NCBI RefSeq assembly: GCF_000307225.1
Contig: NZ_HE978618.1
Span: forward strand, 48,069 to 112,068
DNA: 64,000 nt
Direction: 5' to 3'
From: Anaerococcus vaginalis
GTDB taxonomy: Bacteria > Bacillota > Clostridia > Tissierellales > Peptoniphilaceae
The position numbers and the translations under genes are program-made. This document shows positions 10,227-20,298 of this stretch, piece by piece (position 1 is the first letter of the stretch; each line of letters opens with the position of its first letter). A model generated the notes under the pieces. That model worked only from the letters and a program-made list of their open reading frames with translations. It made no database searches and was not told where the DNA came from.

Positions 10227-10664
10227 CTAATCTAATTCCTTTAGCATTATATAAGCATCTTCATGAACTCTGGCATAATAATTTTCCCTAAATCTTATCT
10301 TTTCAAAACCAAATTTTTGATAGAGATTTATAGCCGGAATATTTTTTGTTGAAACTTCTAGCCAGATTTTTGAAACTTTTAAATTTCTTGACAAATTAAT
10401 CATATGATCAAGCATAAATGAACCAATATTTTGACCACGATATAATTCATCAACAGCAATTGTATAAATTTCTACCTCATCTAAAATTTTTGAAACTATA
10501 TAAAAACCCACAGCTTCACCATTTTTTTCATATACATAGCAAATCTTGTGCTTATTTTTTTCAATATCATTTATGAGATCTTTTTTTGACATAGCACTAT
10601 AAAAAGAACTTGTTTCTATTTTATAAACCTTGTCAGTATCCCCTAAAGTCATAGTCCTAATCAT
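10227..10664 (-). CDS. rimI: Ribosomal-protein-alanine N-acetyltransferase-like GNAT
   Basis: 145-residue GNAT acetyltransferase. The acetyl-CoA loop is VDELYRGQNIGSFML, and strand WLEVSTKNIPAINLYQKFGF is typical of RimI. In Firmicutes rimI regularly sits between tsaB and tsaD, as here, overlapping tsaB by 8 bases. N-terminal acetylation of S18 or of other proteins is family knowledge and not shown by the sequence. Confidence 0.88.
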   Translation of the reverse strand: MIRTMTLGDTDKVYKIETSSFYSAMSKKDLINDIEKNKHKICYVYEKNGEAVGFYIVSKILDEVEIYTIAVDELYRGQNIGSFMLDHMINLSRNLKVSKIWLEVSTKNIPAINLYQKFGFEKIRFRENYYARVHEDAYIMLKELD

Positions 10665-11326
10665 TTTTCTTTTCTCTGTCCCTTTCCGCTTGTGATTTTC
10701 TCAAATAATTTGGCACAAGTTTATATAAATCATAGTCTTTATCTTTTTCCAAAAGAGCAAGCTTACATAAATTTTTTCCTATACAAGAATTATAAGAAAA
10801 ATCCAAAATCCTAGCCCTAGAAAATTTATCCCTATATTTTTCACCGACTTCTGAAACTAAATCAAAATCTATATTTTTTTCATTACAAAGTTTTGAAAAA
10901 TCATCTATATTATATAAATCTTCCTTAACAATTTCATTCATATTTTTATCATACATTGCTCCATAAACTCTTTTTCCCCTAGCATCAAGCATAGCGGCTT
11001 TGGCTTTATTTGATGAAGAATTTAAGGCAAGGGCTTTTAAGGTTGAAATTGGAATTAATTTTTTATTTCCAACTTGAGCAAAAGTCTTTGCAATTGTCAT
11101 TCCAATTCTTAAACCAGTAAAAGATCCTGGACCTTGGCTTATGGCAAAAATATCAATATCAGAAAGCTTTAGTCCCAAAAGTTTTAATAAAGTTTCAATC
11201 ATTGGAACAAGCGATTCAGAATGAGTTTTTTTCTTGATTTACATTAAAGTCGCCAATAATTTTTTCATCTTCAACAATAGTTACAGTAGAAATCATAGTA
11301 GACGTATCAATTCCTAAAACTCTCAT
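10657..11326 (-). CDS. tsaB: t6A biosynthesis protein TsaB, frameshifted
   Basis: Inactive ASKA-fold partner that scaffolds TsaD and TsaE in t6A synthesis. The start MRVLGIDTSTM at 11326 has an AGGAG site. The frame then breaks in the T7 run near 11227-11233: removing one base restores NVNQEKTHSESLVPMIETLL, and the product is 222 residues. The conserved core FAISQGPGSFTGLRIGM is present. It lies 10 bases after tsaE and overlaps rimI, as in a single operon. Confidence 0.9.
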
Positions 11327-11335
11327 TAAAATCTC

Positions 11336-11761
11336 CTAATCTAAAAATTTCACGCTAATATTTCTAGCATTTTCATCAATTTTTTCTATCTTAACTTCAA
11401 TCATATCATCTGGAAGATAATCCTCTGCCTTATCTGCCCATTCCAAGAATGTAATAGCATCTTCTGGATAAAAATAATTTTCATAATCTATATCTAAAAT
11501 TTCATCAGGATTTTCAAACCTATAAAGATCCAAATGATAAATTGGAAAATCTTCACCTTGCTTTTTTCCATTATAAATATTTACAAGAGCAAAAGTCGGA
11601 GATGAAGTATTAGAAATTCCAAAATATTTGCAAACAAAAGAAACAAAAGTGGTTTTTCCACTACCCATTTCCCCAATTAGATTTATTACTTGACCTTTTT
11701 TCAATTTTTTTGAAAAATCAAAAGCAAAATCTTCCATCTCTTTTAAAGAATTAATTTTCAT
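11336..11761 (-). CDS. tsaE: t6A biosynthesis ATPase TsaE
   Basis: 141-residue P-loop ATPase that activates the TsaBD complex. Walker A is GEMGSGKTTF, and the downstream signature YHLDLYRFENPDEI plus FLEWADKAE is diagnostic. First gene of the tsaE-tsaB-rimI-tsaD operon, with an AAGGAG ribosome site. Confidence 0.95.
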   Translation of the reverse strand: MKINSLKEMEDFAFDFSKKLKKGQVINLIGEMGSGKTTFVSFVCKYFGISNTSSPTFALVNIYNGKKQGEDFPIYHLDLYRFENPDEILDIDYENYFYPEDAITFLEWADKAEDYLPDDMIEVKIEKIDENARNISVKFLD

Positions 11762-11921
11762 AAAAACTCCTTATAGTCTATTATACTACAAAACTTTAAT
11801 TTAAGGCTTTTTGTAAAATATATTATAGTCCAAAATAAAAAAAATCCAATAATTTTTTCAAATAAAACAAAGTCAAAATATTAGAGGATTAAAAATAAAA
11901 ATTAATTTATAATAATTAAAA

Positions 11922-11950
11922 ACAAAAAACAGACCCTAAGGTCTGTTTTA
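11922..11950 (-). terminator. Terminator downstream of ribU
   Basis: On the minus strand AACAGACC-TTA-GGTCTGTT is followed by TTTTGTTTTT. The other ~200 bases up to tsaE hold only AT-rich promoter-like sequence. Confidence 0.8.
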
Positions 11951-11963
11951 AATTCCAAAAAAA

Positions 11964-12559
11964 TTATTTTCTATCGTGCAAAATTTTTGAAACGTGTTTG
12001 TATAATAGCTTTGTTACTAAAATTTCGATAAATCCTTTTATTAAATTAAAAGGAACAATAGCAAAAACCATCATGGTAAAATATGATTTTACCAAGGCGT
12101 TTGTTTTGTGTGCCATTGCCACAAAAGCATCCATATTAACTCCCATAGCCTTTCCATATAAGGGAAAAATCACAAAAGCGTTTGAAACTGTTGCAGCAAA
12201 GGCCATAACTAGTACACCACAAATCATAGCTGTTGTTGCATTGTTTTTTGTTTTTTCTTTTTATATATACTTGCTGAGACAAAAACAAAAAGTCCTCCAA
12301 CTATAAAGTTTGAAATTTCTCCAACTCCATTTGTTGTAGTTTTGCTTAAATTTAAAATATTTTTAATAAGTTGGATCAATACTCCATAAACAGGTCCCAT
12401 AGAAAATCCACCGATAAGAGCAGGTACATCTGCAAGATCAACTTTCATAAATGGTGGTGCAACGGGAATTGGAAATTGTACGAACATAAGTATAAAACTC
12501 ATTGCAGCAAGTATTCCAACTTTTACTAAATTTCTTAATTTTTTTTGGTCTTTACTCAT
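11964..12559 (-). CDS. ribU: Riboflavin ECF transporter S component RibU, frameshifted
   Basis: Membrane substrate-binding subunit of an energy-coupling-factor transporter for riboflavin. Family signature FPIPVAPPFMKVDLAD(VPALIGGF) is clear, followed by GPVYGVLIQLIKN and later GVLVMAFAATVSNAFVIFPLY. The frame breaks in the two A6 runs around 12241-12256; adding one base yields 198 residues with about six helices. An FMN riboswitch and its terminator precede the gene, which supports riboflavin as the ligand. The AT module genes are not in the window. Confidence 0.92.
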
Positions 12560-12582
12560 AAAATCCTCCTAAAATTTGGCAT

Positions 12583-12603
12583 AAAAAAATGCCCTTTCAG
12601 GGC
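12583..12603 (-). terminator. Riboswitch expression-platform terminator
   Basis: GCCC-TGAAA-GGGC followed by ATTTTTTT on the minus strand, between the FMN aptamer and the ribU ribosome site. FMN binding would be expected to favour this hairpin and stop transcription. Confidence 0.8.
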
Positions 12604-12630
12604 TTAATAAAAAATCTCATAAAAAGAGAA

Positions 12631-12737
12631 CATCTTCTTTCATCCAGACTATAACTGTCGGTATGGGAATTTCACCCATTCAGTAAAAAACTCGCGGACT
12701 TTACCGCCGGTTAGGAATCAAACCTCACCCTGAAGAT
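12631..12737 (-). promoter_or_regulatory. FMN riboswitch (RFN element)
   Basis: The aptamer is recognised by its conserved blocks in order on the minus strand: TTCAGGGTGAGGTTTGATTC, CTAACCGGCGGTAAAGTCCG, CGAG, GAATGGGTGAAATTCCCATA, CCGACAGTTATAGTCTGGAT and the closing strand GAAAGAAGATG. It directly precedes ribU. Confidence 0.97.
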
Positions 12738-12772
12738 ATTTATATAATACCACAAAACATTTTAAGGCTCAA

Positions 12773-12828
12773 GAAAAGGCTGTTGTCTAATTAAATATAA
12801 AAATTTACATTTTTTTCAACAGCCTTTA
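12773..12828 (-). terminator. Long-loop terminator after the response regulator
   Basis: AAGGCTGTTG and CAACAGCCTT pair across a ~31-base AT loop. One of several long-loop hairpins of similar design in the window. Confidence 0.6.
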
Positions 12829-12830
12829 AT

Positions 12831-13496
12831 TTATTTTTTTAAATCACAAGATTCCAAAACCCATTTATAGCCTTGTCCTCTTTCGGTTTTTATTGGTGAA
12901 AGTTTTACTTTTTTAAATTCTCTTCTAATTTTTCTAACGTGTTCTCTAACTGACCTGTCTGTTGTTTCAATTCCAATTTTTGCCATTTCTTTTACTATAA
13001 TTTCTTTTGAAACTGATCTATTAATATTCTTTATAAGAATTGTGCAAAGACTAATTTCTGATTTTGTAAGATCTAAAATTTCATTTCCAATCCTAAAAAT
13101 TCCATTGTCAACTTCAATTGAACAAAAACCAAAAGAGATGATTTTTGAATTATTAATTTCTTCAACTTTTTTTAGGGTGTATTTTATAAATTCATCTCTT
13201 GAATAAGAATGAATTACAAAATCCTTGTCATCAATTTTCGCCTCATAAGGACTTTTTTTGTACCTATCTGTAAGATAGATTACTGGAATATTTGTAGTTT
13301 GTTTTATATATTGTATTAGTTCTATACATCTTGTATGGGTCATATCAACCAAAATTAAATCAAATTCTGAAAGATCATCTTCAAGAATAATATCTTCAAA
13401 ATTTTCATATTTTTTTACAACAACTTCATTTTCATCAAATTTGGAGTTGAGCAGGTTTGATATTCCGTTCTTATATTCCATTGATGCTATTTTCAT
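12831..13496 (-). CDS. Orphan OmpR-type response regulator
   Basis: 221 residues: an N-terminal receiver-like domain (phospho-acceptor candidate in LILVDMTH, ~residue 51; VIYLTD strand) and a C-terminal winged helix (LTKSEISLCTILIKN, RSVREHVRKIRREFK, KTERGQGYKWV). The receiver lacks the usual run of acidic residues at its N-terminus, so it may not be phosphorylated conventionally. No histidine kinase is adjacent. Target genes unknown. The gene is monocistronic with a CTCCTT ribosome site just upstream of the start. Confidence 0.8.
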   Translation of the reverse strand: MKIASMEYKNGISNLLNSKFDENEVVVKKYENFEDIILEDDLSEFDLILVDMTHTRCIELIQYIKQTTNIPVIYLTDRYKKSPYEAKIDDKDFVIHSYSRDEFIKYTLKKVEEINNSKIISFGFCSIEVDNGIFRIGNEILDLTKSEISLCTILIKNINRSVSKEIIVKEMAKIGIETTDRSVREHVRKIRREFKKVKLSPIKTERGQGYKWVLESCDLKK

Positions 13497-13847
13497 AAAT
13501 TCTCCTTGCTTTAAAAGATTATTGCTTTAATTAATTAACAATATCAATCATCTATATTATATAAAAATTTTTTATAAATATCAATTAAATTATTAGATTT
13601 TTTTCAATAAATAATTACAGAAAATTTCATCGTATTATGTTATAATATCGTATATAATATGCGAGTTTCAAGTGAGAAAAGAAATTTTCCAAATACCTTC
13701 TTATTTTAAAATATGGAATAATTTTTGTCCAATTTTTCTTAATTTATTTTATAATAATTTTCTTTTCTTGTAATATTTTTAAATTGTTGGAATGTTTCTA
13801 TTAATAAGCTATGCTTATTGCAAAAAATTTAATATAAGGAGTTTTGT
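13497..13847. promoter_or_regulatory. Divergent promoter region with a 7-3-7 palindrome
   Basis: 350 bases without a gene. It contains TATAAT-like hexamers and the inverted repeat AATAAGC-TAT-GCTTATT at 13803-13819, 29 bases before the membrane-protein start. That repeat could be an operator or a 5' hairpin. Confidence 0.4.
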
Positions 13848-14411
13848 ATGAATTTAAGGTACAAGCAAGTGAAAATCAGTCAATTGGTTTTAAAAATCCT
13901 ACTAATTTTCACATCGTTTATTTTCATTTTTAATGCTTATAAACTTTCTAAATTGAATGTTTATGATTCTTTTGCAATTGTTTTACAATTATTAAAAAGT
14001 TCTCTTTCCGGTATGAAAATATCTTATATTTTTATAATTATATTTTTACTGCTAAATGCTGGATTGACGGCCATATCTTATATCTTATTTAAGGAAAATA
14101 TCTTGGATGATATCTTAAATATTATTTCCATGGCTGTTTATTTGCTATATGCGATTTTTTTAATAGGATTTATGGGCCTAGTATCCACTTTCCTATCTAT
14201 TATAAATAATCCTGTACAAATGACTCCTGATTCTATTTTTAGTGCACTTTACCAATATAATTTTAATCAATTTGAAACTTCTGCAAAAATTGCTGGTCGT
14301 TTTCTAAGTTTTGGTATTATTGTTACAATCGCTTCTATAATTTTACTTGTTCTTGCAATAATAAATGACAGGCAATATCCTCTTTTATCTAAGCTTAACA
14401 AGGAAAAATAG
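13848..14411 (+). CDS. Four-helix membrane protein, possibly the N-terminal half of a larger protein
   Basis: 187 residues, about four membrane helices (~12-32, ~57-80, ~87-117, ~155-172). No family recognised. The next frame is open immediately before and after its stop: adding one A to the GGAAAAATAG stretch at 14403-14409 would read through as NKEKIVNSIDEAKESLADF. Given the many homopolymer errors here, the two pieces may be one protein of about 631 residues. ATG at 13848 has an AAGGAG site. Confidence 0.7.
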   Translation: MNLRYKQVKISQLVLKILLIFTSFIFIFNAYKLSKLNVYDSFAIVLQLLKSSLSGMKISYIFIIIFLLLNAGLTAISYILFKENILDDILNIISMAVYLLYAIFLIGFMGLVSTFLSIINNPVQMTPDSIFSALYQYNFNQFETSAKIAGRFLSFGIIVTIASIILLVLAIINDRQYPLLSKLNKEK

Positions 14412-15741
14412 TTAATTCAATTGATGAGGCAAAAGAAAGCCTTGCTGATTTTAGTGAAGATTTGAGCAGAAATTTAAGAGAAAGCAAAGCTAATCAAAAA
14501 ATGGATTCTAAAAATCAAAATTATGTGGACTTTGAAAAAGAGAAAAATTTTGAAAAAGATGAAGATTTTGATGAAACTAAAATTTTAAACAGGGATGAAG
14601 TTATAAATCAAGCTTTTAATAAAAAAGAAAATGAAAATCACAACTCAGATTCTCTCGAAATCAAGCGTGGTGCTTATAATTTTGCTTCTGGTTTCAAGAA
14701 AAATTCTTTTGATGATAAAAACGAAGAAAATTTTGATAAGAAATTTGAAGAAGATGAAAATTTAAAAGAAAATGTTGTTGATGAAAAAGATAGTAATTTT
14801 GTAAATTATCAAAAAGATCTTGAGAATACAAATTTCAAAGAAAATGAATATGATAAAAAAATTTCTAATCCACAAAAAAATCAAGCTCACATAAATATTT
14901 CCACAAAAGATCAAAAGAAATATTTATTTATTAGTCTTGGTGTTTTGGGGCTAATTATCCTATTTTTTGTTGGAAAATTTGTTTATTTTGGTCTAAAACC
15001 AGATGCAGAATTTAATACATCAGGCGTGGATATAAAATTTGATGTAAATGGATACAGTGGATACGCTAACGCAACAGCTACCACAATTGGCGAACCTATT
15101 TTAAGCCAATATAAAAACAAATTCTTAAAAGAAGATATAGAAGATGCTTATGATACAAAAATAAGTTTAGATAAAAAAAGAATTTAAAAAATGGTGATGT
15201 AATCACTGCTACTGTAAAATTTACTGGAAAAACACCTTATAAAATTGCTTTTTCCGATGATACAATCAAGAAAAAATACAAGGTTAAGGGCTTAAATAAG
15301 TTTATAAACTCTTACAACGAAATTAGCGAAAATAATATAGAAAAATTTGAAGAAGATATACAAAAAGATATTTCCGACCAATATATTTCAACAGGTGGAT
15401 TTTTCTCAAATAAAACAAAAAACCTTGAAATATCATTGTCAGGAGTATATGAAAAGAAAGTAGAAAAAGAAGCACTCGAAAATGGACAAGGCGGATTTTT
15501 CTCCCTAATTTACTTATATAAAGTAAACTATGACGAAGTTAAATCAGACTTCAATGACGATGGAGATGAAGTAGAAAAAACCACACCAAAAGAAACTTAT
15601 GTTGTTTACGAAGTTTCAAATATAGTAGAACAAAATGGAGCTATAGATTATAATATCCAAAAATTATACTATGATATAGAAGAAAAAGATGCAATAAACA
15701 AGATAAAATTTGATGGATATAAACAAGTAAATGTAAAATAA
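14412..15741 (+). CDS. Membrane-anchored extracellular protein, frameshifted; probably continuous with the preceding gene
   Basis: A long charged, low-complexity cytoplasmic linker (Lys/Glu/Asp/Asn-rich, ~160 residues) leads to one membrane helix (YLFISLGVLGLIILFFVGKF). The outside part starts with NGYSGYANATATT, similar to the repeats of zinc-ribbon/TcaA-like Gram-positive surface proteins. The frame breaks at the A7 run near 15173-15179: adding one A restores DKKKNLKNGDVITATVKFTG and joins the rest to the stop at 15741. No good start codon exists in this frame, which supports fusion to the upstream gene. Function unknown; cell-envelope sensing or wall-related is only a guess. Confidence 0.6.
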
Positions 15742-15747
15742 AAAATA

Positions 15748-15794
15748 AAGGCTTTTGCAAATATGAAAAAATACATTTTGCAAAAGCCTTTTTT
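15748..15794. terminator. Bidirectional terminator with TTTTGCAAAAGCC stem
   Basis: AAGGCTTTTGCAAA pairs with TTTTGCAAAAGCCTT, followed by a T run. It lies between convergent genes. Confidence 0.85.
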
Positions 15795-15812
15795 GCTTAA
15801 AATATTTTAAAA

Positions 15813-16490
15813 TTAAATAGCATAATATAAAATTAAACTTGACAAGAAATTCCAAAAAATATGAACAAAAGCCGAAATTTTTAAATTATTTGTCAAAAAT
15901 CTTACCATAACAAGAACAAATCCTATTGAAAAATAAACCAAAAAACTATAAATATCAGTAGGCATATGGGCAAGAGAAAACAAAATATTTGCCATAATAA
16001 GAGCTAAAAAGTCCTTGTAGTCCCTATCCTCTCCTTTGAAAATTTTTCTAAAAAGACCAGCAAGATACTCCCTAAAAGTATATTCCTCAACAACAGGACC
16101 AAAAAATACAATGTGAGAAATAAGAGCTGGAGAAAAATTTAACCTAAGCATTGACTCTATAACTTCTTGATTTTCAGGATTTTTCATATTTTGCCCAAAA
16201 AATAAATCAAGTAAAAAAGACAAAAAATAAATTCCTATAATAGAAATTAAAATAATCCTAAAATTATAAAAAAATCCTCCAGAAATTTTAAATTCCCTAT
16301 AAAAAACAAGAAAAAATAAAAGCCCAGCAAGTAAATATCCTATGGTGATGATATACAAAACAGACTTATCCGCACCCCTGATAAAAATACTATAACTTGC
16401 AGGCACCGACCCAAAAAGTACCAACAAAGTTAAAAATATAAATTTAAAAATCCCATATTTTCCAGTAAATCGTTTAGACAAATATTTCAT
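15813..16490 (-). CDS. CPBP (Abi/Rce1-like) intramembrane glutamic protease
   Basis: 225 residues with about seven membrane helices. The catalytic motifs are in place: EEYTFREYL (motif 1, Glu-Glu...Arg), FSLAHMP (motif 2 His) and HIFWNF (motif 3 His/Asn). Such proteins occur in bacteriocin self-immunity and peptide processing, but no bacteriocin gene is visible nearby, so the role stays open. Confidence 0.85.
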   Translation of the reverse strand: MKYLSKRFTGKYGIFKFIFLTLLVLFGSVPASYSIFIRGADKSVLYIITIGYLLAGLLFFLVFYREFKISGGFFYNFRIILISIIGIYFLSFLLDLFFGQNMKNPENQEVIESMLRLNFSPALISHIVFFGPVVEEYTFREYLAGLFRKIFKGEDRDYKDFLALIMANILFSLAHMPTDIYSFLVYFSIGFVLVMVRFLTNNLKISAFVHIFWNFLSSLILYYAI

Positions 16491-16636
16491 AAAATCCCCT
16501 TCTATTTTAATATATTTATAATTTTACCAAAAATAAGGCTAATTTGAAATTTTTGAATTTTTTAAAGCTTATATCAGTAAAAAAAATTATAGCAATACCA
16601 AAAAACAAGAAATCTATTTATTGATTTTAGAAATCA

Positions 16637-16731
16637 GTTTATTATTCCCATTGAATTATCTAAATTTATATTTTTTCTATACTTATTTTCATACGAGATC
16701 TCTCGGATTATTTCATTCGCTCGAGATGGCT
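16637..16731. repeat. Intergenic repeat, copy A (degenerate)
   Basis: 16637-16703 matches 16975-17041: both run CCATTGAATTATCTA, then ATTTATATTTTT/ATTGATATTTTT, and end in GAGATCTCT. Copy A ends in CTCGAGATGGC near 16729, a worn form of the CGAGATGGGTT end seen elsewhere. The 620-base gap between the CPBP gene and pepF consists mostly of these repeats. Confidence 0.65.
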
Positions 16732-16924
16732 TATGATTAGATGAATCTAATTGCTAAAGTTTTCTTGACTTTTTCTTTATACGGGTTAAATTCTTATTTT
16801 TAGAAATTATCTATTCTTTTTTTATGAAACCATTATATTTTATTTACGAAATATAATATTATAATTTTTAATAGTTTTGCTATGATTTTTTGATAATTCG
16901 GAGCATATAAGTATATAAAAATAA

Positions 16925-17070
16925 ACCCATCTCGAGCCTAGTAAAGAGAACTCTTTATTAATTTTATAAATTAATTTATCATTTCCATTGAATTATCTAC
17001 ATTGATATTTTTCTCTATAACAATTTTCCTATGAGATCTCTAGGCTGCCTACTGTCAGGCGAGATGGGTT
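16925..17070. repeat. Intergenic repeat, copy B, with terminal inverted repeats
   Basis: Bounded by AACCCATCTCG on the left and CGAGATGGGTT on the right (perfect inverted ends), with an inner pair GCCTAG / CTAGGC. About 146 bases, no coding capacity: MITE-like. Confidence 0.7.
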
Positions 17071-17112
17071 GGGTCTATTTTTAATTTTAAATCTTTATTT
17101 TAAATTTCCTTC

Positions 17113-18911
17113 TTATTTATACAAACCAAGCTTTTCACAAAGCTCATCTATTTGGTCAATTATTTCCCCAATAAATTCAATGGTTTCTTCTAGGGCCTTT
17201 GTGTTTGTCATATCTACTCCAGCTTCTTTGGCAAGATCCATTGGGCTTAGGGTTGAGCCTAGATTTAAAACTTCTCTCCAATTTTTTATATCTTCTTCAT
17301 TTCCATTTATTATTTTATCGGAAACTTTTGTTCCAATTGTAAGTCCTGCAGAATAAGTGTATGGGTAAAGCCCCATATAATAATGAGGTTGGCGCATCCA
17401 AGTTAAATCCGATCCTTCTACAAGTTTTACATCATATCCCCAAAATTCTTTTAGTTTTTATTAAAAATTTCTTTAAAATCTCCTGCTGTGAGACTTTCTC
17501 CCTTATCAATTCTTTCATAAACTTCTCTTTGGAAGGCTGCTTCTAAAAAATGGGTTACAAAATTGTGGTAGTAGGTTTTTGAAATCATTGTATCCAAAAC
17601 CCACAATTTTTCCCTATCATCCTTGGCATTTTTTAGTAAATATCTTTCCATGGTGATTTCATTTGCTGTTGATGGACTTTCTACAAAATACATGGAAACA
17701 TCTGTGTTTAATGCGTCTTGATTTTTATTTGTATTTTCAAAATGTCCAGCATGGCCCAATTCGTGAGCAAGGGTCATTACTTGGCTCATGTCCTTGTTGT
17801 AGGTTGTCATTATATAGGAATGGCATCCATAAGGTGTATCGCAAAAGGCTCCGGTTCTTTTTCCCTCGTTTTGTGCATAGTCAATCCACCTATCGCTGAA
17901 GGATTTTTTGAGCATTTCTACATAATCATCTCCCAAAACTTTTAGCCCATCGATTATATAATCTCTTGCTTCTTCGATTTCAATTTCTTTTGAAAAACCA
18001 GAATCAATTGAAAGTTTCAAATCTGCATAGGTCATCTCGTCAAGTTTGTAAACTTTTTTCAAAATATTTGCATATTTTCTCATGTGTTTTGGAAGTTTTT
18101 CCATGATTGTATTAATATGATTGTCGTAAATTTCTCTTGGAATATCTTGATAAGACAAAAGCATATCAATTACCGAATCAAATCCCCTTAAATTTGCGAG
18201 AATTTTTTCATTTTTTATGTGGGTATTATAAATTGCCCCATTTCCTGATTCATAACGAGAAAGTGCCTTATGATAATTTTTGAAAGCTTCTCTTCTAATT
18301 TCTGTATTTTTATCAGCTTCATAATATTCTTCAAAAGTATTATGGTTTAGTGGAATTTCCTTGCCATCAATTTTTATATCATCAACTTTTATATCACCAT
18401 AACGTAGGGAAGAATATTCTCCATAAGGTGCATCAAAAGTTGGCCCTAATTTTGAAATAACTTCTTCTGCAGCATCATCTAAAATATGTTCTTTTTTATC
18501 TAAGGCTTTTTTTAGAAAATAATCATAGTCTTTATGAGTTTCTCTCACTTCATTTATGATTTTTTCATCAATTTTTGTCAAAAGTCCATCAAAAAAAGTT
18601 AAATTTGCATAAATTTCGCTCGCCTTTGCCCCAAAATTCGCATATCTTTTTTGTGGATGTGGGTCATTGGCATCAACTTCTGTAGAAATTCCTGCAAAAG
18701 ATCCTAATCTGTGCATAGCTCCATAAATTTCAGACAAATCTTTTAAGGCCTCATATAATTTGTCGCTAGAGTCTATTTTTTTATATATTTCTTTAAAACT
18801 TTCACTTTTTTTCAAAGTTTTTTCAAGTTCTTCATAAAATTTTTCATCATTTTCAAATAAGTCTTCTAATTTCCAAGTTTCTTTTATATCAACTTCATTT
18901 CTTTTTAGCAT
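17113..18911 (-). CDS. pepF: Oligoendopeptidase F, frameshifted near its C-terminus
   Basis: Cytoplasmic zinc metallopeptidase of family M3 degrading oligopeptides. The zinc site LAHELGHAGHF is intact, with the downstream Glu in VESPSTANEITME. The frame breaks at the A5 run near 17456-17461: adding one A joins EIFNK to KLKEFWGYDVKLVEGSDL and gives 599 residues, the family norm. ATG at 18911 is chosen because GGAGGAG lies just upstream; an in-frame ATG four codons earlier would bury that site. Divergent from the M29 aminopeptidase, so both peptidases share a short promoter region. Confidence 0.93.
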
Positions 18912-18979
18912 AATCTCCTCCATTTCTAAATTTTATTATACCATCACAATATAGTATAATGAAAAAAACGGAGGGAAAT

Positions 18980-20218
18980 ATGACAGTAAACAAAAATAAA
19001 TTAGAAAATTATGCCAAACTTGCAGTAGAATTTGGTGTAAATGTACAAAAAAATGAAGATGTTTTGATAAATTCTTCCTTGGAAGATCCTACTCTTGCAA
19101 GACTTGTTGCAAAATATGCTTATGAGAAAGGAGCAAGGCTTGTAAGTATTAATTGGAAAGATGAAGAGCTAACAAAATTAAAATATACCTACGAGGATCA
19201 AGAAACTTTAAACGAGGTTCCGGATTATATTATAGAAAAAAATATTTACCAACTTGAAAAACACAGGTCAAATAGGATTTCAATAATCGGCGATGATCCG
19301 GATTTATTAAAAGATTTGGACCAAAAAAAGATAGCAGAAGCTGTCAGAGAAAATTCTTTGAAATTAAAAGATTTTGTAAAATATACTATGAACGATATGG
19401 TTTCATGGCTTGTGATTGCATATCCAACAAAAAAATGGGCAAAGAAAATTTTCCCAGACCTTACAGAAGAAAAAGCAGTAGACAAATTATGGGAAGTGAT
19501 TTTTGATGTGAGCCGTATTGATGAAGATTGGGAAAAAACCAAAAAAAATTGGAATGACCATATAAACTTATTGAATGAAAAGGCAGAATTTTTAAATTCT
19601 CACCAATTTGACGAAGTTCATTACAAATCAAAAAACGGAACAGATTTAAGGGTAAAATTACCAAAAAATCACATTTGGATGTCAGCTTCATCAAAAAACG
19701 AAAAAGGCGATTTATTTTTGCCAAATATTCCAACAGAAGAAGTTTTCACCTCACCCCAATTTGACGGAGTTGATGGAAGACTAGTTTCTGTAAAACCACT
19801 AGTTTACAATGGAGTTATAATAAATAATTTTGAATTTACATTTGAAAAGGGAAAAGTTGTAGATTTTAAGGCAGAAGAAGGCTATGATACCTTAAAAGAA
19901 ATGTTAGAATCAGATAAAAATGCAAAATATTTGGGAGAGATTGCCCTAGTTCCTTATGAATCTCCAATTTCAAAATCAAATATTTTATTTTTCAATACCC
20001 TATTTGATGAAAACGCATCCTGCCACTTCGCCCTTGGAAAGGCCTACCCAACAACAATAAAAGGTGGAACAGAAGTTGATGATAAAGATCTTCATAAAAT
20101 TGGATTAAATGACTCCCTAATCCACGAAGATTTTATGGTAGGAGCAAAAGATTTAACAATAAAAGCTTACAAAGACGGGGAAGAATTTGACGTATTTATT
20201 GATGGAAATTGGGCATAA
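18980..20218 (+). CDS. M29 aminopeptidase (AmpS/PepS-like)
   Basis: Metal-dependent aminopeptidase, 412 residues. Family M29 hallmarks are visible: GTDLRVKLP, NIPTEEVFTSPQ (metal Glu), EIALVPYESPIS, FNTLFDENASCHFALG and the C-terminal HEDFMVGAKDL (metal His/Asp). ATG at 18980 follows GGAGGG; the in-frame ATG at 18959 would lie before that site. It takes amino acids off peptides released by PepF-type enzymes. Confidence 0.92.
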   Translation: MTVNKNKLENYAKLAVEFGVNVQKNEDVLINSSLEDPTLARLVAKYAYEKGARLVSINWKDEELTKLKYTYEDQETLNEVPDYIIEKNIYQLEKHRSNRISIIGDDPDLLKDLDQKKIAEAVRENSLKLKDFVKYTMNDMVSWLVIAYPTKKWAKKIFPDLTEEKAVDKLWEVIFDVSRIDEDWEKTKKNWNDHINLLNEKAEFLNSHQFDEVHYKSKNGTDLRVKLPKNHIWMSASSKNEKGDLFLPNIPTEEVFTSPQFDGVDGRLVSVKPLVYNGVIINNFEFTFEKGKVVDFKAEEGYDTLKEMLESDKNAKYLGEIALVPYESPISKSNILFFNTLFDENASCHFALGKAYPTTIKGGTEVDDKDLHKIGLNDSLIHEDFMVGAKDLTIKAYKDGEEFDVFIDGNWA

Positions 20219-20298
20219 AATATTTTATAAGTGATTTAATATAAATAGGTTTTTAGATTATTAGACAAAGTAAAAGTAAATTATATTATAAAATTAAT

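Noticed and set aside
12831..13496. Full two-component system
   Set aside because: No histidine kinase lies on either side; the regulator is an orphan.
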